64,000 nucleotides of DNA from Prochlorococcus sp. MIT 0604 (GTDB lineage: Bacteria > Cyanobacteriota > Cyanobacteriia > PCC-6307 > Cyanobiaceae): positions 868,001 to 932,000 of the forward strand of contig NZ_CP007753.1 in assembly GCF_000757845.1 (NCBI RefSeq). The letters are read 5' to 3'. Under the pieces are notes generated by a model that worked only from the letters and a program-made list of their open reading frames with translations, did no database searches and was not told the origin of the DNA. How positions within the stretch are numbered: the first letter of the stretch is position 1; every line of letters begins with the position of its first letter. Of the stretch, positions 33,767 to 43,040 are shown piece after piece. Position numbers and translations under genes: made by a program.

Positions 33767-35992
33767 ATGTTCACATCATCTTCAATAATTGATAATCTTA
33801 ATCAGGCAGAAGGGTTAGAATATAAAAAATTATGCAGATTATTAAAGATAACAAAGAAATCTGATAAGGATAAATTAGATATTGCGTTAACAGCTTTAGA
33901 AAAACTTGAAATAATTAATAAAAATGAGAATGAAGAATATAGCTGCATAAAAGATAGTGATCATCTTGTCGCTAAAATAAGATGTAGTAGCAAAGGCTAT
34001 TGCTTTGCTGTAAGGGGGAAAGACAAAGAAGATATTTACATTAGGGAAAATCTTCTTAATTATGCATGGAATGGAGATAAAGTTTTAGTAAGGATAATAA
34101 AAGAGGGTTATAGAAGAAGATCACCTGAAGGAATAGTTGATTGTATTCTTGAAAGATCAAATCAAATACTTCTCTCTAAAGTTGAGATAATAAATAATGA
34201 TGTATATGCAATCCCAATAGATGATAGGATCCTTTCTAAAATTAAACTTCCAAAAGAGAATGAAAAATACACTTTCAAACCAGAAAATAAGAATATAGTA
34301 AAAGTAGAGATTGATAGATTTCCCATAGGTCAAGAAGAAGGACTAGGCCATGTGATACAAGAATTAAAACTAAACAATAATGAGGAATTAGATACAGACT
34401 TTGTTTTATCAAAAAGTAATATCCCTAAATCATATGATTTAAAACATATTGAATCAAAAAAAATAGAAAAAAGGGAGAGGATAGATCTAACAGAAAAAAA
34501 CTCTTATTTATTCAAAAGTTGGTATTCTGTCAATTCTCCGATGCTCCCTATGATTCAAATAGAGCAAGGGAAAAATAAAAGTACTAAACTATGGATACAT
34601 ACAAATAATCTTGCAGAAAGAGTAGATCTAAATAGTAAAAAATCCATTGAAATATTATTCAATGGCTTCGAATCATTACCCTTATTAAATGATTGGCAAA
34701 ACTACCTTAGTGAATTCATAAGAAAAGATTCTGAATTTAAATTAGGGGAAAAGAATGAGGCAATTAGCCTCTGTTTGCATTTAAATAGTGATAATGAAAT
34801 AACTGATTGGTCATTTCATCTTACTTTAGTAAAATGCTCTCTTATTGTCGGAAGTAATTATACTGACGAGCTTTTATCAAGAAAAAGTAAAACAAGAATA
34901 ACCTCTCGTATATTAAAACCTATAAAGGAATATATCGACGATTTAGATAAAATACTGGAAATTTCATCTTCTTTAAGACAAAAACATCTTTTGGAGGGTA
35001 AGGTTGAAATGCCTGCACCACTCAATAAAATAAATCTATTAGAAGAATTTTTTATTCACAATCCAGCTGAATATTCAAAAGGATATTTTGAATCATTAAA
35101 TAAAGAAGATTGCCAAACTTACCTTTCACCAATACTACATGAAGCGAATTTAATATGGTTCAAGCATTCAAATCACTGTGGCTTAAAAAGTGCGGGCTAC
35201 GACATCTCAAAGGGAATAGATTATGTTAATGCAAATGAAATAATCAAATATTCAGAATTTATTGATAAAGATATAGAGCTTAATGAAGATGGAAATTTGT
35301 CATTTAGTCAAGTAATTAAATTATGCGGTGATGATAATAAAAAAAGAATCTTACATAAACTTTTAATTAATGAATTTAAGGAAAATCAAATAAGCTTGAT
35401 TTCTAAAAAGCTTGATAATGATGAATCAGAAAAAATATTTATTTCTCCATGGACAATTCCAGGATTTGACTTTCTAAATCTTATTAATCAGTACTGCATT
35501 TTTAATATGATAATAAATGGTAAGAAATCAAAGAAAAATAATATTAATGCAATCAATATATCAGACAGTAATTCATTAGACTTAGTAAATTGGGATATAT
35601 TTAATTCATCAATTTCAAAAAATCTAGATGTATTATTTAACAAGTTTATGATAGATAAACTTAATGAATATAAGTACAAAGTTAACCAATATAAATCTAA
35701 TATGATAAATATTAAAAAAGTAAGAAAAGCCGAAAAATTATTAGGCAATATATATGGTGGATTTATTCTATCAGTGCAAACATATGGTTTTTTTGTTGAG
35801 ATATCAGAACTAAATGTAGAAGGTTTAGTACACGTAAGCACCCTAAATAATGATTGGTACGAATATAGGTCAAGGCAAAATCTATTGATTGGAAGAAAAT
35901 CAAAAAAATCATATAAAGTAGGAGATGCAATAGAAGTAAAAATCATAAAAGTAGATATTCTTAAATATCAAATTGATTTAGAATTAACATAA
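33767..35992 (+). CDS. RNase R-like protein (Zam/VacB type) without catalytic residues
   Basis: A 741-residue protein with the layout of RNase R: helical N-terminus, cold-shock-like OB domains (about 66-200, LVAKIRCSSKGYCFAVR), an RNB-like region (about 240-600) and a C-terminal S1 domain (about 660-741, GFFVEISELNVEGLVHVS). The RNB active loop should hold four Asp; residues 241-266 contain none (SWYSVNSPMLPMIQIE occupies the place). The later SPLRRYxDL motif is replaced by SPWTIPGFDFLNLI. The protein should bind RNA but not cut it. A compact RNB protein with the residues lies at 17.9 kb. Cyanobacterial relatives are often named Zam (acetazolamide resistance). Confidence 0.85.
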   Translation: MFTSSSIIDNLNQAEGLEYKKLCRLLKITKKSDKDKLDIALTALEKLEIINKNENEEYSCIKDSDHLVAKIRCSSKGYCFAVRGKDKEDIYIRENLLNYAWNGDKVLVRIIKEGYRRRSPEGIVDCILERSNQILLSKVEIINNDVYAIPIDDRILSKIKLPKENEKYTFKPENKNIVKVEIDRFPIGQEEGLGHVIQELKLNNNEELDTDFVLSKSNIPKSYDLKHIESKKIEKRERIDLTEKNSYLFKSWYSVNSPMLPMIQIEQGKNKSTKLWIHTNNLAERVDLNSKKSIEILFNGFESLPLLNDWQNYLSEFIRKDSEFKLGEKNEAISLCLHLNSDNEITDWSFHLTLVKCSLIVGSNYTDELLSRKSKTRITSRILKPIKEYIDDLDKILEISSSLRQKHLLEGKVEMPAPLNKINLLEEFFIHNPAEYSKGYFESLNKEDCQTYLSPILHEANLIWFKHSNHCGLKSAGYDISKGIDYVNANEIIKYSEFIDKDIELNEDGNLSFSQVIKLCGDDNKKRILHKLLINEFKENQISLISKKLDNDESEKIFISPWTIPGFDFLNLINQYCIFNMIINGKKSKKNNINAINISDSNSLDLVNWDIFNSSISKNLDVLFNKFMIDKLNEYKYKVNQYKSNMINIKKVRKAEKLLGNIYGGFILSVQTYGFFVEISELNVEGLVHVSTLNNDWYEYRSRQNLLIGRKSKKSYKVGDAIEVKIIKVDILKYQIDLELT

Positions 35993-36064
35993 ATAATTTT
36001 TTCAAAAAATATATCATGGAAATATTAACCCAAAGAAAAAAAATGAGGATAACTTTTTAGAATA

Positions 36065-36505
36065 ATGATTAAGAAAAAATATTTATTATTAACTCTTTTT
36101 TTAATAATAATATTTCAAATTTTAATATATACAAATAATAATCAGAAGACTTCATTTAGATACTTTAAATGGACTGCCCGAGAAGTAAGTATAGGTAAGC
36201 TAATAAATATTTCATTTTTTTCTGGTTTATTTATGAGTGCTTTATTGAATACCACAATTACTAGTTTCAGAAAAAATTCTTTCGTAAATGTTGAAGATGA
36301 TTTTATAGCTCAAAATAATGAGGAAAATATTGAATCAAAAATTGAAATGCCGCCACAAAGGGATATCAGAGAAACTCAACCAACAATTTCTGTTAATTAC
36401 AGAGTAGTTAAAAATATGGATAATAATAATTCTAAAGAAAATCGAGATTCATCAAATAATCCTGATAAACAAGATGACTGGGATAATGCTGATAATGATT
36501 GGTAG
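36065..36505 (+). CDS. Two-span membrane protein with acidic tail (LapA-like topology)
   Basis: A 146-residue protein with two membrane helices (YLLLTLFLIIIFQILIY and SIGKLINISFFSGLFMSALL) and a long polar C-terminus rich in Asn and Asp (PDKQDDWDNADNDW). The two close helices joined by FRYFKWTAREVSIG recall LapA/DUF1049 proteins, but identity is not certain. It precedes the DUF2996 gene by 59 bp, in an A/T-only region. Confidence 0.6.
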   Translation: MIKKKYLLLTLFLIIIFQILIYTNNNQKTSFRYFKWTAREVSIGKLINISFFSGLFMSALLNTTITSFRKNSFVNVEDDFIAQNNEENIESKIEMPPQRDIRETQPTISVNYRVVKNMDNNNSKENRDSSNNPDKQDDWDNADNDW

Positions 36506-36564
36506 AAAAATAAATTAATTAAAAAATGTTTTTTTAATTTATAATAAAATAAATAGTATTTTTT

Positions 36565-37212
36565 ATGGAAGAAAACCTAGAACCAAATAATAAACCTACT
36601 AGTGAAATATTTGACAATGATACTAAATCCAATTCTGAAGAAATAAAAGAACCTAAATCAAAAGTACAAGATATTAATGTAAATAATTCTATTTCTCAAA
36701 ATAATTCTGCTCCTAAAATTGATTTAAAAAGAGAAAATTCTTTACCAGCGGAAAATGATCCTAAAATTCAAAATAATTCTGCTCCTAAAGTTGACATAAA
36801 AAATGAAAATGATATACCCGTTAAAAATATTCCAAAACCCAAAAAAGAACTCCCAATAGAGAAAAAGCCTTTCCAAGAATTTATTAATACACATTTAATT
36901 CCCTCTTTAGTAGAAGAGATTAATCGAAGAGGATTAGAAATAAATTATATAAATCTCCAAAACACCAATAGACCCATAGCAGGAGATAAATGTTGGGTTA
37001 TTAATTGTGAAATTAAAGATACATGCAACTTTTGGTTATCTTTTGAAAAGGACGATATAAGCTCTTCAAAAAGTATTTCTTTATCCAAACCAAATCAAAC
37101 ACCTAGCATTATTGAATCATTTCTTATTGACGAAAAAAGGATAACCCTCAAATTAATCATTTCAAGAGTATTGCAGAGATTAAATGGACAAAAATTGATA
37201 GGAGTTAATTAA
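36565..37212 (+). CDS. DUF2996 protein with internal repeat
   Basis: A 215-residue protein. The first about 95 residues are low-complexity, rich in Asn, Lys and Pro, with a direct repeat (NNSAPK twice, 24 residues apart). The C-terminal 120 residues match the cyanobacterial DUF2996 domain: NTNRPIAGDKCWVINCEI, FWLSFEKDDISS, and ESFLIDEKRITLKLIISRVLQRL with a final NGQKLIGVN. No known function. It lies upstream of acsF by 80 bp on the same strand. Confidence 0.82.
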   Translation: MEENLEPNNKPTSEIFDNDTKSNSEEIKEPKSKVQDINVNNSISQNNSAPKIDLKRENSLPAENDPKIQNNSAPKVDIKNENDIPVKNIPKPKKELPIEKKPFQEFINTHLIPSLVEEINRRGLEINYINLQNTNRPIAGDKCWVINCEIKDTCNFWLSFEKDDISSSKSISLSKPNQTPSIIESFLIDEKRITLKLIISRVLQRLNGQKLIGVN

Positions 37213-37292
37213 AAAAAAGAATAACACCAAGTTAACTTTTCCCTCGAAAATACAAATAATAGTAAATAATAGTAATAACAAAACAGTTAAAG

Positions 37293-38465
37293 ATGTCCCA
37301 ATCAACTATTGAATCTACAAATAAAAAAGAAGTAAATAGAGGAAAAGCCCCAGCAAAGGAAACAATTTTGTCTCCAAGGTTTTACACAACAGACTTTGAG
37401 GCAATGGAAAATATGGATTTATCAATAAATGAAGAGGAATTAGAAGCGATATGTGAGGAATTTAGAAAAGACTACAATAGGCATCATTTTGTAAGAAATA
37501 GTGAATTTGAAGGTGCTGCTGAAAAGTTAGATCCTGAGACAAGAGAACTTTTTGTTGATTTTCTCGAAGGAAGTTGTACATCAGAATTTTCAGGTTTTTT
37601 ACTTTACAAGGAGCTTAGCAAAAGGATTAAAGACAAAAACCCTCTTCTTGCTGAATGTTTTGCCCATATGGCCAGAGACGAAGCTAGACATGCAGGTTTC
37701 TTGAATAAATCTATGAGTGATTTTGGATTACAGTTAGATTTAGGTTTTTTAACAGCAAACAAGGATTACACCTATTTCCCACCAAGAAGTATTTTTTACG
37801 CTACCTATTTATCTGAAAAAATAGGCTATTGGAGATACATTGCAATTTATAGGCATCTTGAAAAAAATCCAGATAGCAAAATTTTTCCACTATTTAATTA
37901 TTTTGAAAATTGGTGTCAGGATGAAAATAGACATGGGGATTTCTTTGATGCTCTGATGAAAGCACAGCCACGTACAGTTAAATCTTTAAGTCAAAAAATT
38001 ACCATTGGCGGCTCTACCTTTACACACCCACTATTTGACTACTTCCATAGATTTAGATATTTTTTGAATAATCTTCCATTAACATCCAAGTTATGGTCTA
38101 GGTTTTTTCTATTAGCTGTATTTGCAACTATGTATGCAAGGGATTTGGGAATTAAAAAAGATTTCTACAGTTCACTAGGTTTAGATGCCAAAGATTACGA
38201 TCAGTTTGTTATTAATAAGACAAATGAAACGGCAGCTAGAGTTTTCCCTGTAGTAATGGACGTTTATGATAAATCTTTTTATGGAAGATTAGATAACATA
38301 GTTGATAATAATAAGGTTCTTTCCGATATCGCAAGCAGTGATGGAAATAAAATATCTAAAACTCTTAAAAAATTACCTATATATTTATCAAACGGTTACC
38401 AGTTATTAAGACTATACTTATTAAAACCTCTTGATAGCAAAGATTTCCAACCCTCTATTAGATAA
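37293..38465 (+). CDS. acsF: Mg-protoporphyrin IX monomethyl ester oxidative cyclase
   Basis: The di-iron aerobic cyclase (AcsF/ChlE) that forms the isocyclic ring to give divinyl protochlorophyllide. The 390-residue protein has the diiron ligand motifs [10 protein letters not shown] and [11 protein letters not shown], with further conserved blocks [20 protein letters not shown] and [13 protein letters not shown]. It works at the thylakoid membrane with Ycf54-like partners. It is a few genes from chlH and depends on its product. Own transcription unit likely; tldD follows 31 bp on. Confidence 0.96.
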   Translation: MSQSTIESTNKKEVNRGKAPAKETILSPRFYTTDFEAMENMDLSINEEELEAICEEFRKDYNRHHFVRNSEFEGAAEKLDPETRELFVDFLEGSCTSEFSGFLLYKELSKRIKDKNPLLAECFAHMARDEARHAGFLNKSMSDFGLQLDLGFLTANKDYTYFPPRSIFYATYLSEKIGYWRYIAIYRHLEKNPDSKIFPLFNYFENWCQDENRHGDFFDALMKAQPRTVKSLSQKITIGGSTFTHPLFDYFHRFRYFLNNLPLTSKLWSRFFLLAVFATMYARDLGIKKDFYSSLGLDAKDYDQFVINKTNETAARVFPVVMDVYDKSFYGRLDNIVDNNKVLSDIASSDGNKISKTLKKLPIYLSNGYQLLRLYLLKPLDSKDFQPSIR

Positions 38466-38496
38466 TCTTTTATACAGAGAAGATTTATAAAGTCAT

Positions 38497-39921
38497 ATGC
38501 TTTCGTCACAAATCAAATCAAATGAAATCATTTTTGGTAGTTGCAATAAAGATTTATTAGAAGAAATTATTTTCTATGGGATAGGACTTGGGGCTGATTT
38601 TGTAGAAATATTTATAGAGAATACAGACAACTCAAGCGTTCTAGCTGAAGAGGATTTCATTACAAGTGTAAGTCCATCATTTGGAAGGGGTGCTGGTATT
38701 AGAATCTTCAAAGATAAAAAGGATGGATTTGTAAGTACAAATGATTTAACAAAGAATGGCTTGATGAGGTCGGTATCTCAGGCTATTGAGATGTTAGACA
38801 TAACAGATAATAAAAAAATAGAAGTATTTAACGGTCTAGATAAACATAGAGACTATAGTTTATCCAAGAAAAAATGGATTAATGAAGTCCCATCGATTCA
38901 TGAGATAAGTGAAAAACTATTAGTCAGCACAAAGTCTCTTAAAAAAAATAATAAAATAATCACTAGAAAAGGAAGTTACTCAAGAAATCTACAAGAGGTA
39001 ATTATAGCCTCAAGCGATGGAACCTATGTTTCTGATATTAGGTTGCATCAAACAGTTGGACTTAACGTGATTGCAAGTGATGCCCAATACAGATCTAGTG
39101 GAAGTAGAAGATTTGGATCCTCAGGAATGCCTCATGAATTCAGATTATGGGATCACGAAAAAGCAGCTAATGATGTATTCGAAAGCTCAATGAACATGCT
39201 GTATGCAGATTATGTTGATGCGGGACAAATGCCTGTTGTATTAGCTAATAAATTTGGTGGTGTTATATTCCACGAAGCCTGCGGTCATTTACTTGAAACT
39301 ACTCAAATAGAGAGAGGAACAACACCATTTGAGAATAAATTGAATGAAAAAATTGCACATGAATCTGTAACCGCAATAGATGAAGGAATTTCAGAAGGAT
39401 CCTTTGGTTCATTATCAGTAGATGATGAAGGTATGGAACCCGAAAAATCAGTTCTTATAAAAGATGGAATTTTAAAAAAATTCATATCCGATAGGGCAGG
39501 TGAATTAAGAACTGGTCATAAAAGAACAGGAAGTGGAAGAAGACAAAATTATTCTTTTGCTGCAGCTTCACGAATGAGAAATACTTATATAGCTAAAGGT
39601 GAGCACTCGAAAGAGGATTTAATCAATAGTATTAGTGATGGTCTTTACTGCAAATCAATGGGTGGTGGCAGTGTAGGTGCTACAGGACAATTTAATTTTG
39701 CGGTAGAAGAGGGATATCTTATTAAAAATGGAAAATTAACTGATCCAGTAAAAGGAGCAACTTTAATTGGTGAGGCTAAAGAAGTTATGCCAAAAATATC
39801 AATGTGCGGAAATGACCTCGAATTAGCTCCTGGATTCTGTGGATCCATCAGTGGAAGTGTCAACGTAACTGTTGGCCAACCTCATATTAAGGTTGATTCA
39901 ATCACTGTTGGCGGAAGATAG
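38497..39921 (+). CDS. tldD: TldD metalloprotease subunit
   Basis: TldD carries the active site of the TldD/TldE peptidase, which trims unfolded peptides and in some bacteria processes ribosomal peptides or antitoxins. The 474-residue protein has the zinc motif HEACGH at about 258-263 (GGVIFHEACGHLLE) and the conserved C-terminal blocks MRNTYIAKGEHS, GGGSVGATGQFNFAV and FCGSISGSVNVTVG. tldE starts 2 bp after the stop, so the pair is co-expressed. Confidence 0.95.
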   Translation: MLSSQIKSNEIIFGSCNKDLLEEIIFYGIGLGADFVEIFIENTDNSSVLAEEDFITSVSPSFGRGAGIRIFKDKKDGFVSTNDLTKNGLMRSVSQAIEMLDITDNKKIEVFNGLDKHRDYSLSKKKWINEVPSIHEISEKLLVSTKSLKKNNKIITRKGSYSRNLQEVIIASSDGTYVSDIRLHQTVGLNVIASDAQYRSSGSRRFGSSGMPHEFRLWDHEKAANDVFESSMNMLYADYVDAGQMPVVLANKFGGVIFHEACGHLLETTQIERGTTPFENKLNEKIAHESVTAIDEGISEGSFGSLSVDDEGMEPEKSVLIKDGILKKFISDRAGELRTGHKRTGSGRRQNYSFAAASRMRNTYIAKGEHSKEDLINSISDGLYCKSMGGGSVGATGQFNFAVEEGYLIKNGKLTDPVKGATLIGEAKEVMPKISMCGNDLELAPGFCGSISGSVNVTVGQPHIKVDSITVGGR

Positions 39922-39923
39922 AT

Positions 39924-41276
39924 ATGAATTCAAAAGAAATAACAACTCAAATCTCTGAAGCTGCAGATTCTCTAAGTCTTAAAAAATGGGATTATGGTGC
40001 AAGCTTTTCTAATGATTATTCTGTGCAAGTAGATAAAGGTGAAGCTAAGCAACTTAAGGCATCACAAAAACAAATTTTAACTATAAGAGTTTGGAACGAA
40101 TCTAATTTAGTTGGTATTACAACAACTAGTGATATCAGTGAATCTGGTATTAAAAAAGCTCTAAATCAAGCAAACATTGCATCTGATTTTGGCAATAAGA
40201 ATGAAAGAACAGAATTCTCACCACTAGCCAAGGATCCTATTGAAGTTAAGGACTCAAAAAAAAGAAATCCTGTTGGAATAAAAAAATTACTTACTCTTTT
40301 AAGAGAAGCGGAAGTTAAACTATTAGAAAGCCATGATTCCATAAAATCTGTTCCGTATAATGGTCTATCTGAGAGTTTTTATGAGAGAGTGTATGCAAAT
40401 AGTGATGGTGCCTTTCGGAGTTATACCAAAAGTCAAGCTGTACTTTATTTATATGCAAGAGCAGAGGAGACAAATAAGAAACCTCGTAGCTCAGGCTCTG
40501 TAAAACTTGGATATGGAGTTGAAGATATAGATATAGAGTCGTGTATTAAAGACGCTTCTAATAAAACAATTTCTCATTTGAATTATTCATCTATTAAAAC
40601 TGATAAATATTTAATATGTTTTTCCCCAGAGTCTTTTTTAACGATCATTAATGCCTTTAGTTCAATGTTTAATGCTAGAAGCATTTTAGATGGAGTTAGC
40701 TTATCTAATAAAAATTCACTTGGAGAGAAACTATCTACAGAAGCACTTAATATTTATGATGATGGTCTTCACGAAAAGAATATTTCTTCATCACCATTTG
40801 ATGGAGAGGGAACTCCTACCAAAAGACTATGTTTAATTAACAAAGGGAGACTTGAAAATTTTATACATTCTGAATCAACTGCAAGAATATTTAAAACAAT
40901 GCCCACAGGCCACGCTGGACTAGGATCAAAAGTCTCAGTATCTCCTGATTGGATAGTAGTTGAGAAATCAGAGGAAAACTCAGATCTAAAAATATCATTA
41001 GATCACTCTACTTATGAGGGAGAATTTGTTTATATTGAAGAATTAAATGCAATCCATGCAGGTGTCAGAGCAAGTCAAGGTTCATTCTCACTTCCATTTG
41101 ATGGATGGCTCTATAAAAACGGTAAAAAAATCTCAATAGAATCTGCAACTGTAGCGGGGGATATCAAATATCTTTTGAAGAATATAGTAAATATTGAATC
41201 AAACCAGGAAGTAACAACAAGTGGAATTTCTCCACATATATGGGTAGATGAATTATCAATAACTGGTGACGCGTGA
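39924..41276 (+). CDS. tldE: TldE/PmbA metalloprotease partner subunit
   Basis: The 450-residue partner of TldD, lacking the HExxxH motif as usual (TldE is catalytically silent). Family blocks: IRVWNESNLVGITTTSDIS, VYANSDGAFRSYTKSQ, SSPFDGEGTPTKR and GVRASQGSFSLPFDGWLYKNG. Direct 2-bp spacing to tldD and a 4-bp (GTGA) overlap with fmt suggest one transcript of three genes. Confidence 0.93.
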   Translation: MNSKEITTQISEAADSLSLKKWDYGASFSNDYSVQVDKGEAKQLKASQKQILTIRVWNESNLVGITTTSDISESGIKKALNQANIASDFGNKNERTEFSPLAKDPIEVKDSKKRNPVGIKKLLTLLREAEVKLLESHDSIKSVPYNGLSESFYERVYANSDGAFRSYTKSQAVLYLYARAEETNKKPRSSGSVKLGYGVEDIDIESCIKDASNKTISHLNYSSIKTDKYLICFSPESFLTIINAFSSMFNARSILDGVSLSNKNSLGEKLSTEALNIYDDGLHEKNISSSPFDGEGTPTKRLCLINKGRLENFIHSESTARIFKTMPTGHAGLGSKVSVSPDWIVVEKSEENSDLKISLDHSTYEGEFVYIEELNAIHAGVRASQGSFSLPFDGWLYKNGKKISIESATVAGDIKYLLKNIVNIESNQEVTTSGISPHIWVDELSITGDA

Positions 41277-42259
41277 GAATTATATTCTGGGGAACACCTG
41301 AATATTCAATTGCGAGCCTTGATATTTTTATTAAATCTAAGCACGAGTTAATTGGAGTAGTTAGCCAACCCGATAAGAAAAGATCTAGGGGAAATAAATT
41401 AATATCCTCACCTGTTAAAAGTTTTGCCGAGCAAGAATCTATAAAAATTTATACTCCAGCAAAAATCAGGGACAATATACATTTTATAAATGAACTTAAA
41501 TCACTATCTTGTGATCTATTTATTGTTATAGCTTACGGAAAAATATTACCCAAAGAGATATTGGAAATCCCAAAATTTGGATGTTGGAACGCACACGCTT
41601 CATTACTTCCAAGATGGCGTGGTGCAGCCCCAATCCAATGGTCACTAATAAAAGGCGATGAATTTACTGGTGTAGGAATTATGAAAATGAATGAGGGACT
41701 AGATACTGGCGACTTATTATTGGAAGAAAAAATTAAAATTGGTAATGAAGATAATTTAAATACACTATCAGAAAAACTAAGTATTTTATCTGCAAAATTA
41801 TTTTTAAATGCCACGTCACTACTCGAAGAAAATATTTATAAAAATACTAATTCTCAATTAACAAAACAAAATTCCCTAGGAAGAGAAATTACTTACGCAA
41901 GAATGATTGAAAAATCAGACTTTAGAGTTGATTGGGGTAATGAGGCAATTGAAATTTCTCAAAAAATAAGAGGATTATACCCACGAGCAAATACAACTTT
42001 TAGAGGTAAGAACCTAAAAATACTTAAAATCAAAGTTTTGAGTAGTGATGAAATTAAAAATGAAAAATACGTTTTCATGAGCAATTATTCAAGACCAGGT
42101 ATTATTCTTGCTGTAATAGAAAATGAAGGAATAATAATTTCAACTAAAACTGATCCGATTATTTTGTTAGAAGCAAAACTTGAAGGCAAAAACATTTCTA
42201 GTAAAAAGCAATTGATACAACAGTTAAAGCCAACAGTAGGTGAATATCTCTCAGATTAA
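41273..42259 (+). CDS. fmt: Methionyl-tRNA formyltransferase
   Basis: Formylates Met-tRNAi so that translation can start with fMet. The 328-residue protein has the N-terminal formyl-transferase domain (IIFWGTPEYSIASL, VIAYGKILPKEIL, WNAHASLLPRWRGAAPIQW, GLDTGDLLLEEKI) and the C-terminal OB-like domain (IRGLYPRANTTFRG). Start is GTG at 41273, overlapping the end of tldE as GTGA, and no better start lies nearby. It converges with terC by 4 bp. Confidence 0.95.
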   Translation: MRIIFWGTPEYSIASLDIFIKSKHELIGVVSQPDKKRSRGNKLISSPVKSFAEQESIKIYTPAKIRDNIHFINELKSLSCDLFIVIAYGKILPKEILEIPKFGCWNAHASLLPRWRGAAPIQWSLIKGDEFTGVGIMKMNEGLDTGDLLLEEKIKIGNEDNLNTLSEKLSILSAKLFLNATSLLEENIYKNTNSQLTKQNSLGREITYARMIEKSDFRVDWGNEAIEISQKIRGLYPRANTTFRGKNLKILKIKVLSSDEIKNEKYVFMSNYSRPGIILAVIENEGIIISTKTDPIILLEAKLEGKNISSKKQLIQQLKPTVGEYLSD

Positions 42260-42969
42260 GATTTAGATTCTTTTTTAGAGAATCCCCAAATGAAAGCAAA
42301 AAGAATCAAAAAATAAAAATAATAGTCTGGAAGAATAGATTCTTTAATTAACGTATTTAGTAAAAGTTTAATCCCCACTATTAAAATTGCTACGTAACCG
42401 GCTCTTTCTAATCTAGAAAATATATCCAGAAGTTTTAGAAAAATCCCCGATGTAAACCTTAAGGCTAATACTCCAATTACTGCTCCAAATATAATTAATA
42501 TGTATTGATCACTGATTGCTACTGCAGTAGTAATACTATCTATGGAAAAAGCAAAATCAGTAATTGAAAGAAGTGCTACAACCCTTAAGAACCTAAAATT
42601 ATTTTTATTATTATCTGTCCCATTTTCAGTGTTTTCTATATCTGAATTTAAAAAAACATTTGAAAAGAATAAGTATATTAAATAAAAACCAGCAAAAACT
42701 CTAATAAGAATAAACTTTAGAAGAACATTAGATAATATGATCAGAATAATTCTAAATAATAAAGATATTGTTATGCCAATATTTAAGGCTCTTGACCTTA
42801 ATTCTGAACTGTCGAGTGATTTAGTGAGAGAAGCTAATGCGACAGCATTATCTGCGGATAATAATAATTCTAGAGAAATTAATATTGGTAAAAGTGTAAA
42901 GATTTCGTACCAACTATCTACCTGATCTAGTGTGGGTATAAAAGAATTTATTGCAGCTGAATCCATCAA
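42256..42969 (-). CDS. TerC-family integral membrane protein
   Basis: A 237-residue protein with about seven membrane spans and the TerC signatures ELLLSADNAVALAS and SITDFAFSIDSITTAVA, whose acidic residues lie in the membrane. The family is linked to metal (Mn2+) export in bacteria (Alx/MntP-like role) and in plants to thylakoid membrane protein insertion. Either would fit; the role is inference. It is divergent from mfd across 71 bp and converges with fmt. Confidence 0.88.
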   Translation of the reverse strand: MMDSAAINSFIPTLDQVDSWYEIFTLLPILISLELLLSADNAVALASLTKSLDSSELRSRALNIGITISLLFRIILIILSNVLLKFILIRVFAGFYLIYLFFSNVFLNSDIENTENGTDNNKNNFRFLRVVALLSITDFAFSIDSITTAVAISDQYILIIFGAVIGVLALRFTSGIFLKLLDIFSRLERAGYVAILIVGIKLLLNTLIKESILPDYYFYFLILFAFIWGFSKKESKS

Positions 42970-43040
42970 ATATTATTCACAATCAGTATAAAATCTAATA
43001 TAATAGATCGGATATTTGTAATCAAGATTGATAGCTATAA

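Noticed and set aside
36515-36540. A/T-only inverted repeat between the two-span protein and the DUF2996 gene as a terminator
   Set aside because: Stem made only of A-T pairs is expected by chance in this composition and would be unstable.
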